Shown here in pieces: positions 16,340 to 25,173 of a DNA stretch of 54,570 bases. Position 1 is the first letter of the stretch. The number at the start of each line of letters is the position of its first letter. Under the pieces are notes generated by a model that was given only the letters and a program-made list of their open reading frames with translations, did no database searches and was not told the origin of the DNA. The DNA lies in the NCBI GenBank assembly GCA_020718205.1, contig DYSN01000011.1, positions 1 through 54,570 of the forward strand, in the 5' to 3' direction. A program made the position numbers and the translations under genes. Source of the stretch: Draconibacterium orientale (lineage in GTDB: Bacteria > Bacteroidota > Bacteroidia > Bacteroidales > UBA12170).

Positions 16340-17074
16340 TTAGGTTTGTTTATTGTACCTAAAGGATGTGATGTGGTTGAAGTGAAGAATGGGGATAATT
16401 TCGGTAGAATCAGGTGTGAAAGTATATTGTAGTGCTTCATTTGATAAGGCATGAGGCAGTCTTTTCCGGTGGTTTAGTTTTTTAGAATATTCCAGTAAAT
16501 TATCGCTTGCAAGAGTCCACAAATCTATACTGGCTGTTAAACTATCGCAATTGCTGAAAAACAAACCCGAATTCATAAGTATTTGACCCAGAGCACCAGC
16601 AAATAGCTGGTCTTCGAGTGCAATGGTGTTTTTGCTGCCCGCACAAACGAGTAAAATATTTTTTTCCTGGTCAATGAGATATTTATAGAGTGCTGTAAGA
16701 TTGGGAAACCCGCCAACCACAACCTTGTCCGACTCTTCGCGGGTGAGTCGAAAAGCTTTGGTTCCATTATCGGTGCTGTAAACTATCTCTTTCCCAACTA
16801 CATCGTTGCGCCAAAAATGATCGGGCGATGTTCCAAAATCAGCAATGGAAAGCTTTACACCTTCTTCTTCGGCAGCCAGGAGGTAGCCTTCGTGTTTCAT
16901 AACCTCCGATTCTGCCTTTGAACTTACGGGGATTATGCTCTTAACGCCATAATCCAATGCGGCAATAATAGAAGTTGTGGAGCGTAAAATGTCAATGACC
17001 ACCGCAATGCTGTTTTTTCTGAGCATGCGGTGATGAAACAAAGGCATGGTGAGTACAACTTCAATTTCGTTCAT
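16340..17074 (-). CDS. 2-phosphosulfolactate phosphatase family protein (ComB-like)
   Basis: The protein resembles ComB, which in methanogens removes phosphate from 2-phosphosulfolactate in coenzyme M synthesis. The VVIDILRSTTSIIAAL segment near the N-terminus and CAGSKNTIALEDQLFAGAL are characteristic. ComB homologues are common in bacteria that do not make coenzyme M, where the substrate is unknown; sulfolactate metabolism is only one option. No comA or comC neighbour is present. I chose ATG 17074 (244 residues), since the longer frame opens with TTG at 17089. Confidence 0.8.
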   Translation of the reverse strand: MNEIEVVLTMPLFHHRMLRKNSIAVVIDILRSTTSIIAALDYGVKSIIPVSSKAESEVMKHEGYLLAAEEEGVKLSIADFGTSPDHFWRNDVVGKEIVYSTDNGTKAFRLTREESDKVVVGGFPNLTALYKYLIDQEKNILLVCAGSKNTIALEDQLFAGALGQILMNSGLFFSNCDSLTASIDLWTLASDNLLEYSKKLNHRKRLPHALSNEALQYTFTPDSTEIIPILHFNHITSFRYNKQT

Positions 17075-17186
17075 AGGATAATCGTGCAATTATTTCTTAT
17101 TTGATGGTAAAATTAACTTTTTATTCCAGCCAGCAAGGGGTTGTTTTTGAGTAATTATTCTCCAAGATTTGTTAATAAAGCTCCCT

Positions 17187-19025
17187 TTAATTCAAATAGT
17201 GCGATAAATCGCTGTGATAGTTTTTGGTCATAAATATTTCCCACCATAAACACAGAACAAGTATGTTAATCAGTCGGTTGGCCATAGTTTGCTTATACCA
17301 GAACCAATATTCGCCTTTGGTGCTTTCGTCGTAGGCCTTAAAGAAATTCTGCAAATGATGCTTATTAATAAAATCATGACTTAGATTACTTCTTAGCATG
17401 AATTCGTATATTTTTTTCCGCTTGGCATCGTCGCTAAAGAATATTTGTAATGGGCTGAAACCGCCTTGTTTTTTACGAGCTGTAACTTCGGGGGGAAGTT
17501 TAGGCTTAATAAGTGCTTTAAGCAGGTATTTGCTCACGCCTTTTCCTGCAGCCAAATCGTCGAGAGAACCTTTGGCTTTTAAGTTTCTGGGGAGCGATTT
17601 AACAAATTGAATCACGTCTTCGTCAATGTAAGTAAAGGCCATATTTACGCCATACAGTTGCGAAATGCGGCTGGCTTTAAAAAGAATAATCTCCGTAGAA
17701 TTTTGATTGATATCGACATAATAATTTTTAAAGTTGAATAGCTCGTCGAAGTTTTTAAATCTTACAGGGTGTTTGGCGAAGGTTGGATTTTGACTGAAGT
17801 CTTTGTTTAACAACTGGATAGTTTGGTATTTTCTAAAGCCAAAGTGGTCGGGGAGAAGTATATTCAGAACCTTGTCGTTGTGAAACCGGGCTTTAAAAAA
17901 CACATTGTCTTTCTCGAAAAAACTATTTTCTGCCATCGAATGAAATAGGTTCTGAACTGGCGTGAGGCTTTTGCTATGGAGTTTGTGGCGAAGGCCAAGT
18001 TCCTGCAAATGCGCGGTAAATAGCTGGTCACTGCCATCACCACCCAAAACCACGGGTAACTCCTTATCGTGAACTAATTTCATAGCCGAATTGTTAAGCA
18101 TCCAGCCCGATTCGGAGAAGGGGTCGCCCAGATTTCTTACCAAAAATGGAAGGTCATCCACTTCGGTTCCATCCATGATATATTCATGATGTTCGGCTCC
18201 AAATTTCTCGGCCATCATTCGGGCAAAAGGCAGTTCTGAAAATGGATTGTCTTTAAAACCAATGCTATAGCTCTCTATTTTCCCATCGTAAACTTCGGGC
18301 AAAAGGCTGATATTGCCTCCCGAATCGTAGCCCCCCGAAAGTAAGGCTCCTACCTTTGTATTTGTTCCAATCCGCTTTTTAATGCTTTCTTTTAACAGTC
18401 GTTCATATTCTTCCAGTGCTTCCTTCTCATCAATTTTGATAGTCTCCGAAATAAAATCTTCATAGGTAAACAAGTCTTCTGTTCTAAAACCACTTTCGGT
18501 TTTAATGAGAACATGGCCGCCATGAAGTTTAGAAACATTTTGAAGTGAAGTAACAGGCGAAGGTATATAGCTGTACATCAGGTAAATACCGATGGAATCT
18601 GTGTTTGGTTTGAAATCAGTATTTTTGAAATCGAAGAGCTGGTAGAATTGGTTGGTAAAAAATGTATCAGTATAGTAAAACATGGGGCCAAGGCCGTATC
18701 GGTCGCGAGCCACCACAAAATCTTTACCTGAATTTAGAATAATAAGGAATTTACCATTGATTCTTTTAAACCCCATATACCCTTCCTTTTTGAAGAGAAG
18801 ATAGAGCAGCTGAGCCGTGTCAATGTGTTGTGAACCCACAAACTCCATGAGCTTGGTTTTGTTGTAGATTTCGCCACTAAATAACAGAAAATCATTTTGT
18901 TGACCGTAAAATTCAAAGTTATCGAACAATATATGGCTCAAAACCGATTTTTCAGGTTTATTGTTTAGACTATCACTGATGTTGCCTTTCGAATTGAAAA
19001 GACCGTAAAGAATTGTTTTGTTCAT
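17187..19025 (-). CDS. Asparagine-synthase-like ligase without glutaminase cysteine
   Basis: The 612-residue protein has the AsnB two-domain layout: an N-terminal Ntn-hydrolase-like domain (GEIYN at about residues 51-55, ARDRYGLGPMFYY at about 105-117) and a C-terminal ATP-pyrophosphatase domain with the PP-loop SGGYDS at 230-235. The catalytic Cys2 of true glutamine-dependent enzymes is absent. The start reads MNKTILYGLFN and the aligned position is Thr4, so glutamine hydrolysis is unlikely. Ammonia or another amine may be used, as in beta-lactam synthetase-type relatives. A GT2 glycosyltransferase gene is divergent 69 nt away, suggesting a link to glycan modification. Confidence 0.8.
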   Translation of the reverse strand: MNKTILYGLFNSKGNISDSLNNKPEKSVLSHILFDNFEFYGQQNDFLLFSGEIYNKTKLMEFVGSQHIDTAQLLYLLFKKEGYMGFKRINGKFLIILNSGKDFVVARDRYGLGPMFYYTDTFFTNQFYQLFDFKNTDFKPNTDSIGIYLMYSYIPSPVTSLQNVSKLHGGHVLIKTESGFRTEDLFTYEDFISETIKIDEKEALEEYERLLKESIKKRIGTNTKVGALLSGGYDSGGNISLLPEVYDGKIESYSIGFKDNPFSELPFARMMAEKFGAEHHEYIMDGTEVDDLPFLVRNLGDPFSESGWMLNNSAMKLVHDKELPVVLGGDGSDQLFTAHLQELGLRHKLHSKSLTPVQNLFHSMAENSFFEKDNVFFKARFHNDKVLNILLPDHFGFRKYQTIQLLNKDFSQNPTFAKHPVRFKNFDELFNFKNYYVDINQNSTEIILFKASRISQLYGVNMAFTYIDEDVIQFVKSLPRNLKAKGSLDDLAAGKGVSKYLLKALIKPKLPPEVTARKKQGGFSPLQIFFSDDAKRKKIYEFMLRSNLSHDFINKHHLQNFFKAYDESTKGEYWFWYKQTMANRLINILVLCLWWEIFMTKNYHSDLSHYLN

Positions 19026-19094
19026 GGCTAATATTTTGTATTTTTACTAAAACTAATCTAAGATAATAAATAAAATTGAATCATTAAAAATTTT

Positions 19095-20027
19095 ATGAAA
19101 CGCCAAAAAAATTTTAATTACCCACTTGTTTCCATTGTTACTGTAAATTATAACCACTCCGAAACAACGCTTGATTTGCTGGAATCGCTCACCAAAATCA
19201 CTTACCCCAATATTGAAGTTATTGTGGTTGATAACGCTTCGCCCAACGACAATCCCAGGATTATTAAAGAAAAATATCCCTCCGTAATTTTAGTCGAGAG
19301 TGTAATAAACTATGGTTTTGCAGGGGGCAACAATTTGGGAATCATGAGGTCGCGAGGCGATTATGTTCTGCTGCTGAATAACGATACGGTGGTTCCCGAG
19401 GACTTTCTCGAGCCCTTGGTGCAGAAATTTCTCGACAATCCGGACTTTGGAGCTGTGAGTCCAAAAATTCTTTACTACTATTTAATTAACACCATTCAGT
19501 ATGCCGGATTCACCGAAATTGACCGAAAAACCGTGAGAAACAGAACCATTGGCAAAGGCGAAACGGATCATGGACAATATGATACGGATTCCGAAACTGC
19601 CTATACTCATGGTGCTGCCATGATGGTTCCCATGAGTGTAATAAAGCATGTGGGAATGATGAGCTACGAATTTTTTCTTTATTACGAAGAAGCCGACTGG
19701 TGTTTCAGAATAAAAAATCATGGTTATAAAATAGGATACGTGCACAATTCCAAAGTTTTTCATAAGGAATCGGTAACTACGGGTAAACTAAGCGATTTAA
19801 AAGTCTATTATCTTACCCGAAACAGATTGGTGTTCATGCGCCGGAATATTCATGGCAAAGATTTTATTATCAGTATGTTATATCAAATCTTTGTCGCTAT
19901 TGGAAAAAATGCCCTGATATATTTCTTCAAAGGAAATATGCGGACTTTTTGGGCTTATCTAAAAGCCCTGGGTTGGAATCTGAAAAATGCTTTTAATCCC
20001 GAAATACACAATAACCCCTATCTTTAA
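19095..20027 (+). CDS. Glycosyltransferase family 2 (rhamnosyltransferase-like)
   Basis: The 310-residue protein has a GT-A fold GT2 pattern: SIVTVNYNHSETTLDLLESL at the start, VVDNASPNDN, NYGFAGGNNLG, LLLNNDTVVP (the metal-binding region) and EADWCFRIKNHGYKIGYV. The type is common in WbbL-like enzymes of cell-surface polysaccharide synthesis. A hydrophobic stretch near the C-terminus suggests membrane association. The substrate is not deducible. It is a single gene facing away from the AsnB-like gene and upstream of the glycogen cluster. Confidence 0.88.
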   Translation: MKRQKNFNYPLVSIVTVNYNHSETTLDLLESLTKITYPNIEVIVVDNASPNDNPRIIKEKYPSVILVESVINYGFAGGNNLGIMRSRGDYVLLLNNDTVVPEDFLEPLVQKFLDNPDFGAVSPKILYYYLINTIQYAGFTEIDRKTVRNRTIGKGETDHGQYDTDSETAYTHGAAMMVPMSVIKHVGMMSYEFFLYYEEADWCFRIKNHGYKIGYVHNSKVFHKESVTTGKLSDLKVYYLTRNRLVFMRRNIHGKDFIISMLYQIFVAIGKNALIYFFKGNMRTFWAYLKALGWNLKNAFNPEIHNNPYL

Positions 20028-20152
20028 GCCTAAATTTATACCCATGCCGCGTATAAAATTGTGTAAGATAGAACTAATTTTAAGATGTTTTGTAATCTGA
20101 TTTAAACCTGGTTTGGTGGCTATATCTCATTATAAATCAATTATTTGTTATC
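20028..20152. other. Intergenic stretch upstream of the glycogen cluster
   Basis: First part of a 300-base gap between the GT2 gene and the debranching gene. I see no RNA gene, strong terminator or open frame here. The regulatory elements lie in its second half (20153-20229). Confidence 0.4.
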
Positions 20153-20164
20153 GCAATCGATTGC
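20153..20164. promoter_or_regulatory. 12-bp palindrome GCAATCGATTGC, LacI-type operator candidate
   Basis: GCAATCGATTGC is a perfect palindrome with a central CG, the form of operators for LacI-family sugar regulators. It ends 34 bp before the -33 element of the glycogen promoter. No regulator gene is in the window. Its placement upstream of the promoter would suit an activator or a looping repressor. Confidence 0.45.
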
Positions 20165-20198
20165 AAGTTAAATTATTCTAAACTCCTGTTTCTTTTTC

Positions 20199-20229
20199 TT
20201 GTTCCATGACAGAAATTGAAATATCTTTG
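20199..20229 (+). promoter_or_regulatory. Promoter of the glycogen cluster
   Basis: TTG at 20199-20201, a 20-nt spacer and TATCTTTG at 20222-20229. Transcription should start near 20236, giving a leader of about 90 nt with a small hairpin (TGTAAG at 20251-20256 with CTTACA at 20264-20269). Confidence 0.7.
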
Positions 20230-20327
20230 CTCCGTTTTTTACTGAATTTTTGTAAGTTTAACTCTTACATGTGATTCGTTGAACAATAATATAGGTTGTT
20301 TTTAAATAATAACTTCATCAACAATAT

Positions 20328-22280
20328 ATGGGTTATATAGAGATTGATAAAGGTCATTTGACCAATCTGGAATACGCATTAAAGCTGGAACTCATTAGAA
20401 CCAATAGAAACGGAAGCTATGCCAGCACTACAATTGTAGGTTGCAATACCAGAAAATATCATGGATTATTGGTAGTTCCACAGGAAAATTTCGACGACAT
20501 TAACCATGTTTTACTTTCAAGTGCCGATATTACTATAGTTCAGCGCGATGCGGAATTTAATCTGGGAATACATAAATACAAAGGGGGAAATTATTCTCCC
20601 AAGGGTCATAAATATATTCATGGATTTGAATCAAATCCCATACCCAAACTCACATATAGGGTTGGGGGGGTTGTTTTTTCAATGGAAAGAATATTTAGCG
20701 AGACATCAGCCCGGATTTATATTAAATATACCCTCGAAGATGCTCATTCTCCAACTACAATAAAATTGCGGCCCTATCTGGCATTCAGGAGTATTCACGA
20801 GTTAACCAAGGAGAATTCAATTGCCAATACAGGGTTTGTCAGTGCAAAAAATGGCATCAGTATGCAGATGTACGAAGGGTTTACTCCAATTTTTATGCAA
20901 TTCAACAAATCGGTAGAGTACAGGCATGAACCCGCATGGTATAAAGATATCGAATACATGAAAGAAGCCAACAGGGGATATAGTGCTCATGAAGACTTAT
21001 TGGTACCCGGATATTTCGAATTCCCCATAAAAAAAGGTGAATCCGTTATATTTCAGGCATCTACCGACGAAGGAAACCCAACCACTTTTCAGAGGGCTTT
21101 TAAAACTGAACAAACTAAAAGAATCCCCCGCGATAGTTTTTCCAATAATCTGGCAAATTCGGCTCAGCAATTTATCATTAGACGTGAAAACTCAGTTCAA
21201 CTGGCAGCCGGGTTGCCCTGGCATGGCCGGTGGGGCAGGGATACACTCATCAGTCTCGCCGGAATCACTTTAGTTCAGGGCGATGTGGCTCTTTTCAAAG
21301 CCGTTCTCGACAGCCTTGTCAAAGAGATGAAAAATGATTTGTTCCCCAATAAAGGAACAGGAGAAAACAAAAACTATCTATCATCCGACACATCCCTATG
21401 GTTTTTTAGAACCTTGCAGCAATACATAGAGTTTACAGGTGACGAAGAGTGGGTTTGGAAAAAATATGGCGGCTTGATGAAGGGAATTTTAAATCGTTAC
21501 AGAAACGGAATTCCTGAAATGGGTTTATATGTTGATGAGAAAGGATTGGTTTATGCCGAACTGGAAAAAACACCATTAACATGGATGGATGCTGTATTGC
21601 ATGGCACTCCGGTAACTCAGCGCCCGGGATATGCTGTAGAAGTGAACGCTCTTTGGTATAATGCTGTAGCCTTTGTAATGTATTTGGCTACAAAAAATAT
21701 AGATGCTCAATTTGTATTAAGCTGGAATCCCGTTCAGCGTACCATCGATGCTGCATTTCTAAATGCTTTCACACACCCGCAGCGCCATCTGGTCTGCGAT
21801 TATATTGCCAAAGATCATTGTAGCTGGGATGTGAGACCTAATATGCTTTTTGCAGCTTCGTTGCCCTTTTCACCGCTGTCAATCGATCAGAAGAAAAAAA
21901 TACTCGATGTGGTTCGTCAGGAATTATTAACCCCCCGGGGAATCAGAACTTTATCGCCAAAAAATGCCAAATACAAATCGGTATATGATGGCAATATCGA
22001 AGCCCGCGACCAAGCTTACCATCAAGGGACAGCATGGCCCTGGTTGCTGGGGGCCTATGTAGAAGCTTACTTGAAAATCTATGGCAAGTCTGGCTTGAGC
22101 GAAATGAAAAAATTGGTTGCGGGGTTCGAAGAAGAAATGCGAATGAATGGACTCGGAACAATATCCGAACTGTATAACGGCGACCCGCCACACCATGGAA
22201 AAGGTGCCGTGTCGCAGGCCTGGAGCGTTGCCGAAATGCGAAGAATAATTTGGTTAATTGATAAAACAGAAAACGAATAA
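20328..22280 (+). CDS. Amylo-alpha-1,6-glucosidase (glycogen debranching enzyme)
   Basis: The enzyme hydrolyses alpha-1,6 branch points left on glycogen. The 650-residue protein has an N-terminal beta-sandwich domain (TNRNGSYASTTIVGCNTRKYHGLLV) and a C-terminal (alpha/alpha)6 catalytic domain of GH133 type with LPWHGRWGRDTLISLAG and TAWPWLLGAYVEAYLK. It lacks a separate transferase domain, unlike the eukaryotic bifunctional enzyme. It is the first gene of a four-gene glucan cluster, with the GT4 gene 11 nt downstream, so they are co-transcribed. Confidence 0.92.
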   Translation: MGYIEIDKGHLTNLEYALKLELIRTNRNGSYASTTIVGCNTRKYHGLLVVPQENFDDINHVLLSSADITIVQRDAEFNLGIHKYKGGNYSPKGHKYIHGFESNPIPKLTYRVGGVVFSMERIFSETSARIYIKYTLEDAHSPTTIKLRPYLAFRSIHELTKENSIANTGFVSAKNGISMQMYEGFTPIFMQFNKSVEYRHEPAWYKDIEYMKEANRGYSAHEDLLVPGYFEFPIKKGESVIFQASTDEGNPTTFQRAFKTEQTKRIPRDSFSNNLANSAQQFIIRRENSVQLAAGLPWHGRWGRDTLISLAGITLVQGDVALFKAVLDSLVKEMKNDLFPNKGTGENKNYLSSDTSLWFFRTLQQYIEFTGDEEWVWKKYGGLMKGILNRYRNGIPEMGLYVDEKGLVYAELEKTPLTWMDAVLHGTPVTQRPGYAVEVNALWYNAVAFVMYLATKNIDAQFVLSWNPVQRTIDAAFLNAFTHPQRHLVCDYIAKDHCSWDVRPNMLFAASLPFSPLSIDQKKKILDVVRQELLTPRGIRTLSPKNAKYKSVYDGNIEARDQAYHQGTAWPWLLGAYVEAYLKIYGKSGLSEMKKLVAGFEEEMRMNGLGTISELYNGDPPHHGKGAVSQAWSVAEMRRIIWLIDKTENE

Positions 22281-22291
22281 ATTTAAGAAGA

Positions 22292-23578
22292 ATGAAGGTA
22301 TTGATGTTTGGTTGGGAGTTCCCTCCCCATATTACCGGAGGATTAGGTACAGCCTCCTATGGCCTCACTAAAGGTTTGATGAAACACGACGTAGAAATAA
22401 TTTTTGTAGTGCCCAAAGCCTATGGTGATGAGGATCAGCGAGCTGTGAGATTGGTAAATGCAAGTGACATTCCTGTGGATTATAAAAGTAAAGAGATTCA
22501 GGAGTTTTATGAACGAATGACTTATCTGGAGATTGGCAGTAATATTATGCCTTATATTGACCCTGAAGAATTTGAAAAACTTCATGAGAATGAATCCAAA
22601 CTACTGAAAGAAAACGAGCATATCGTCCTGGGTGAAAAGTATAATTTCTCTGGGAAATATGGCTCGAACCTCATGGAAGAGGTTGCCCGTTATGCACTTG
22701 TGGGGGCTTCAATTGCCCGCAATTACGATTTTGATATCATTCATGCCCACGATTGGTTAACTTATTCGGCTGGAATAGCTGCAAAAGAAATAACAGGTAA
22801 GCCCTTAGTAGTTCACATGCATGCTACCGAATACGACCGGAGCGGGGAAGGAAGAGTTAATTCGCAGGTTTTCGACCTGGAATTGGCTGGAATGAAAATG
22901 GCCGATTTAGTAATTCCTGTGAGCAATTTGACCAGAAATACGGTCATCGACAAATATGGAATCGATCCTGCAAAAGTTGTTACAGTTCATAACGCCATAG
23001 AACCTGTTGAAAAAGATGACTTAAAAGTTGAACGCAATGTGAACGAAAAAGTGGTCACCTTTTTGGGTAGACTCACCTTTCAAAAGGGACCTGAGTATTT
23101 TGTTGAAGCCGCAAAAAAAATTCTCGATAAAGACCCCAATGTACGATTTGTGATGGCAGGTAGCGGCGATATGATGAATCAGCTCATTCGCAGGGTCGCA
23201 GAACTTAAAATATCTGATAAATTTCACTTCACTGGATTTTTGAAAGGCGACGATGTAGACCGTATGTTTTTACTCAGCGATGTGTTTGTAATGCCTTCAG
23301 TGTCAGAGCCATTCGGGCTCGTTCCTCTCGAAGCCATGCGCAGCAATGTGCCGGTTGTAATTAGCAAACAGTCGGGAGTGGCCGAAGTTTTACAACACGC
23401 TCTTAAAGTCGATTTTTGGGATGTAGATGGAATGGCCGACGCTATCTATGGTCTTTTGCATTACAAATCTCTTTCCGATACTTTTATTAAAGAAGGAAAG
23501 GAAGAAGTTGAAAATCTGAAATGGGAACATGCAGCACTCAAAATCAAGGATTTATACAACAGAGTTTTATCAATTTAG
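22292..23578 (+). CDS. Glycosyltransferase family 4, glycogen-synthase-like
   Basis: The 428-residue GT-B protein opens with MFGWEFPPHITGGLGTA, the nucleotide-sugar-enzyme glycine loop. The C-terminal half has GRLTFQKGPEYF and the E-x7-E motif in SEPFGLVPLEA. Its place between debranching enzyme and GH57 amylase points to alpha-glucan synthesis (an alternative glycogen synthase or a maltodextrin-elongating enzyme). The donor, UDP- or ADP-glucose, cannot be read from sequence. Its stop lies 20 nt before the ATG of the next gene. Confidence 0.85.
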   Translation: MKVLMFGWEFPPHITGGLGTASYGLTKGLMKHDVEIIFVVPKAYGDEDQRAVRLVNASDIPVDYKSKEIQEFYERMTYLEIGSNIMPYIDPEEFEKLHENESKLLKENEHIVLGEKYNFSGKYGSNLMEEVARYALVGASIARNYDFDIIHAHDWLTYSAGIAAKEITGKPLVVHMHATEYDRSGEGRVNSQVFDLELAGMKMADLVIPVSNLTRNTVIDKYGIDPAKVVTVHNAIEPVEKDDLKVERNVNEKVVTFLGRLTFQKGPEYFVEAAKKILDKDPNVRFVMAGSGDMMNQLIRRVAELKISDKFHFTGFLKGDDVDRMFLLSDVFVMPSVSEPFGLVPLEAMRSNVPVVISKQSGVAEVLQHALKVDFWDVDGMADAIYGLLHYKSLSDTFIKEGKEEVENLKWEHAALKIKDLYNRVLSI

Positions 23579-23598
23579 AAATTAAAAAAATTACATAT

Positions 23599-25059
23599 AT
23601 GCGCTCCATTTGTTTTTACTTTCAGGTACATCAGCCTTACAGAATAAAAAACTACAGGTTTTTTAATATGGGTTCCGATCATTTTTACTACGACGAATAT
23701 CTGAACAGGTCTATTATAGAACGGGTTGCCAAGAAGAACTACCTCCCCATGAACAATTTGCTTTTGGATTTGATAGCAAAACATGGCCAGGATTTTAAAG
23801 TGAGCTTTTCTATTACTGGATTGGCATTGGAGCAATTTGAAAGATATACCCCCGAGGTTATCGAAAGCTTTAAAAAACTGGCAATTACTGGTCAGGTCGA
23901 ATTTCTGGCCGAAACCTATGCCCATTCTCTGGTATCGCTAAAGGATGGAAAAGAGTTTGTTCGTCAGGTTGAAATGCATAAGGCAAAAATCAAGGAATTG
24001 TTTGGTGTGGAGCCCAAAACTTTCAGAAATACAGAGCTTATTTATTCCGACGAGATTGGTGCCAAAGTCGCTAAAATGGGTTTTAAAACCATGTTGACCG
24101 AAGGCGCAAAACATATTTTAGGCTGGAAAAGCCCCAATTTTATATATCAACACCCCGACCATAAAGACCTTCGCTTGCTGTTAAAGAATTTTAGATTGAG
24201 CGATGATATTGCCTTTAGATTCTCGTCGCAAAGCTGGTCGGAGTGGCCACTAACCACCGATAAATACCTCAGCTGGTTAAAACTAACTCAGGCAAAAGAA
24301 GATGTTATCAATCTGTTTATGGACTACGAAACCTTTGGAGAACATCAATGGGCGGAAAGTGGAATTTTTGAGTTTATGAGGGTTTTGCCATCTAAAATTA
24401 TTGCCGATGGCGAGTTTGTGTTCTCAACTCCATCAGAATTAGCAGCAAAATTGAAGCCGGTGGCCGATCTTTATGTGCCTTATCCAATTAGTTGGGCCGA
24501 CGAAGAAAGAGATTTAACCGCCTGGCTCGGAAACGAAATGCAGGACGAAGCCTTCGAAAAACTTTATGCTTTGGCGCCCAGAATAGAAAAATGTACCGAC
24601 GCGCAAATGCAATCCGATTGGCTTAAGCTTCAAACATCCGACCATTTTTATTATATGTGCACCAAATGGTTCTCCGATGGACATGTGCACGAATATTTTA
24701 ATCCCTATCCATCACCCTACGAAGCCTTTATCAACTATATGAATGTACTATCCGATTTCCAAATCAGATTGAACCGCTGGGAAGCAAAGCAAGCAAATCC
24801 AGTGAAACTTGTTGCTGCATTTAGTTTTTCGGAACTGGAAAAATTGCCTGTTGCTCAGCTCAAGGAAATCATTAAAAATATGGAAGTTGAAGAATTGGCT
24901 CATATTATTTCGCAGGTGAGCGGCTCAGTTCAGGAAAAGATTGAGAAATATTTGGGAAAGAAAACTCTTTCGGCACTCCAAGAACTCAAATCGGTGAAGG
25001 ATTATACCCACGATCAATTAAATAAGACAAAAATTAAAATTCAAAAATTGATTAACTAA
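23599..25059 (+). CDS. Glycoside hydrolase family 57 (alpha-amylase-like)
   Basis: The 486-residue protein begins SICFYFQVHQPYR, the usual GH57 opening with the HQP motif. The expected nucleophile is Glu146 in FRNTELIY, and the acid/base is Asp242 in FMDYETFGEHQ. Members act as alpha-amylases, 4-alpha-glucanotransferases or branching enzymes; with no other branching enzyme in view, branching or glucanotransferase activity is a possibility as well as hydrolysis. No signal peptide is present, so it works on cytoplasmic glucan. I chose ATG 23599 (MRSICFY); the open frame extends back into the previous gene without homologous sequence. Confidence 0.88.
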   Translation: MRSICFYFQVHQPYRIKNYRFFNMGSDHFYYDEYLNRSIIERVAKKNYLPMNNLLLDLIAKHGQDFKVSFSITGLALEQFERYTPEVIESFKKLAITGQVEFLAETYAHSLVSLKDGKEFVRQVEMHKAKIKELFGVEPKTFRNTELIYSDEIGAKVAKMGFKTMLTEGAKHILGWKSPNFIYQHPDHKDLRLLLKNFRLSDDIAFRFSSQSWSEWPLTTDKYLSWLKLTQAKEDVINLFMDYETFGEHQWAESGIFEFMRVLPSKIIADGEFVFSTPSELAAKLKPVADLYVPYPISWADEERDLTAWLGNEMQDEAFEKLYALAPRIEKCTDAQMQSDWLKLQTSDHFYYMCTKWFSDGHVHEYFNPYPSPYEAFINYMNVLSDFQIRLNRWEAKQANPVKLVAAFSFSELEKLPVAQLKEIIKNMEVEELAHIISQVSGSVQEKIEKYLGKKTLSALQELKSVKDYTHDQLNKTKIKIQKLIN

Positions 25060-25173
25060 TCAATCAGGTTACAGAATTATAAATTAAAAAGTGTTAGGGT
25101 TTGTTATTGTTCCTATTCCAGATATGGTACGAAATCAATGGCAAACCTTCGTTTATTTTAAAAATCAGAAATA

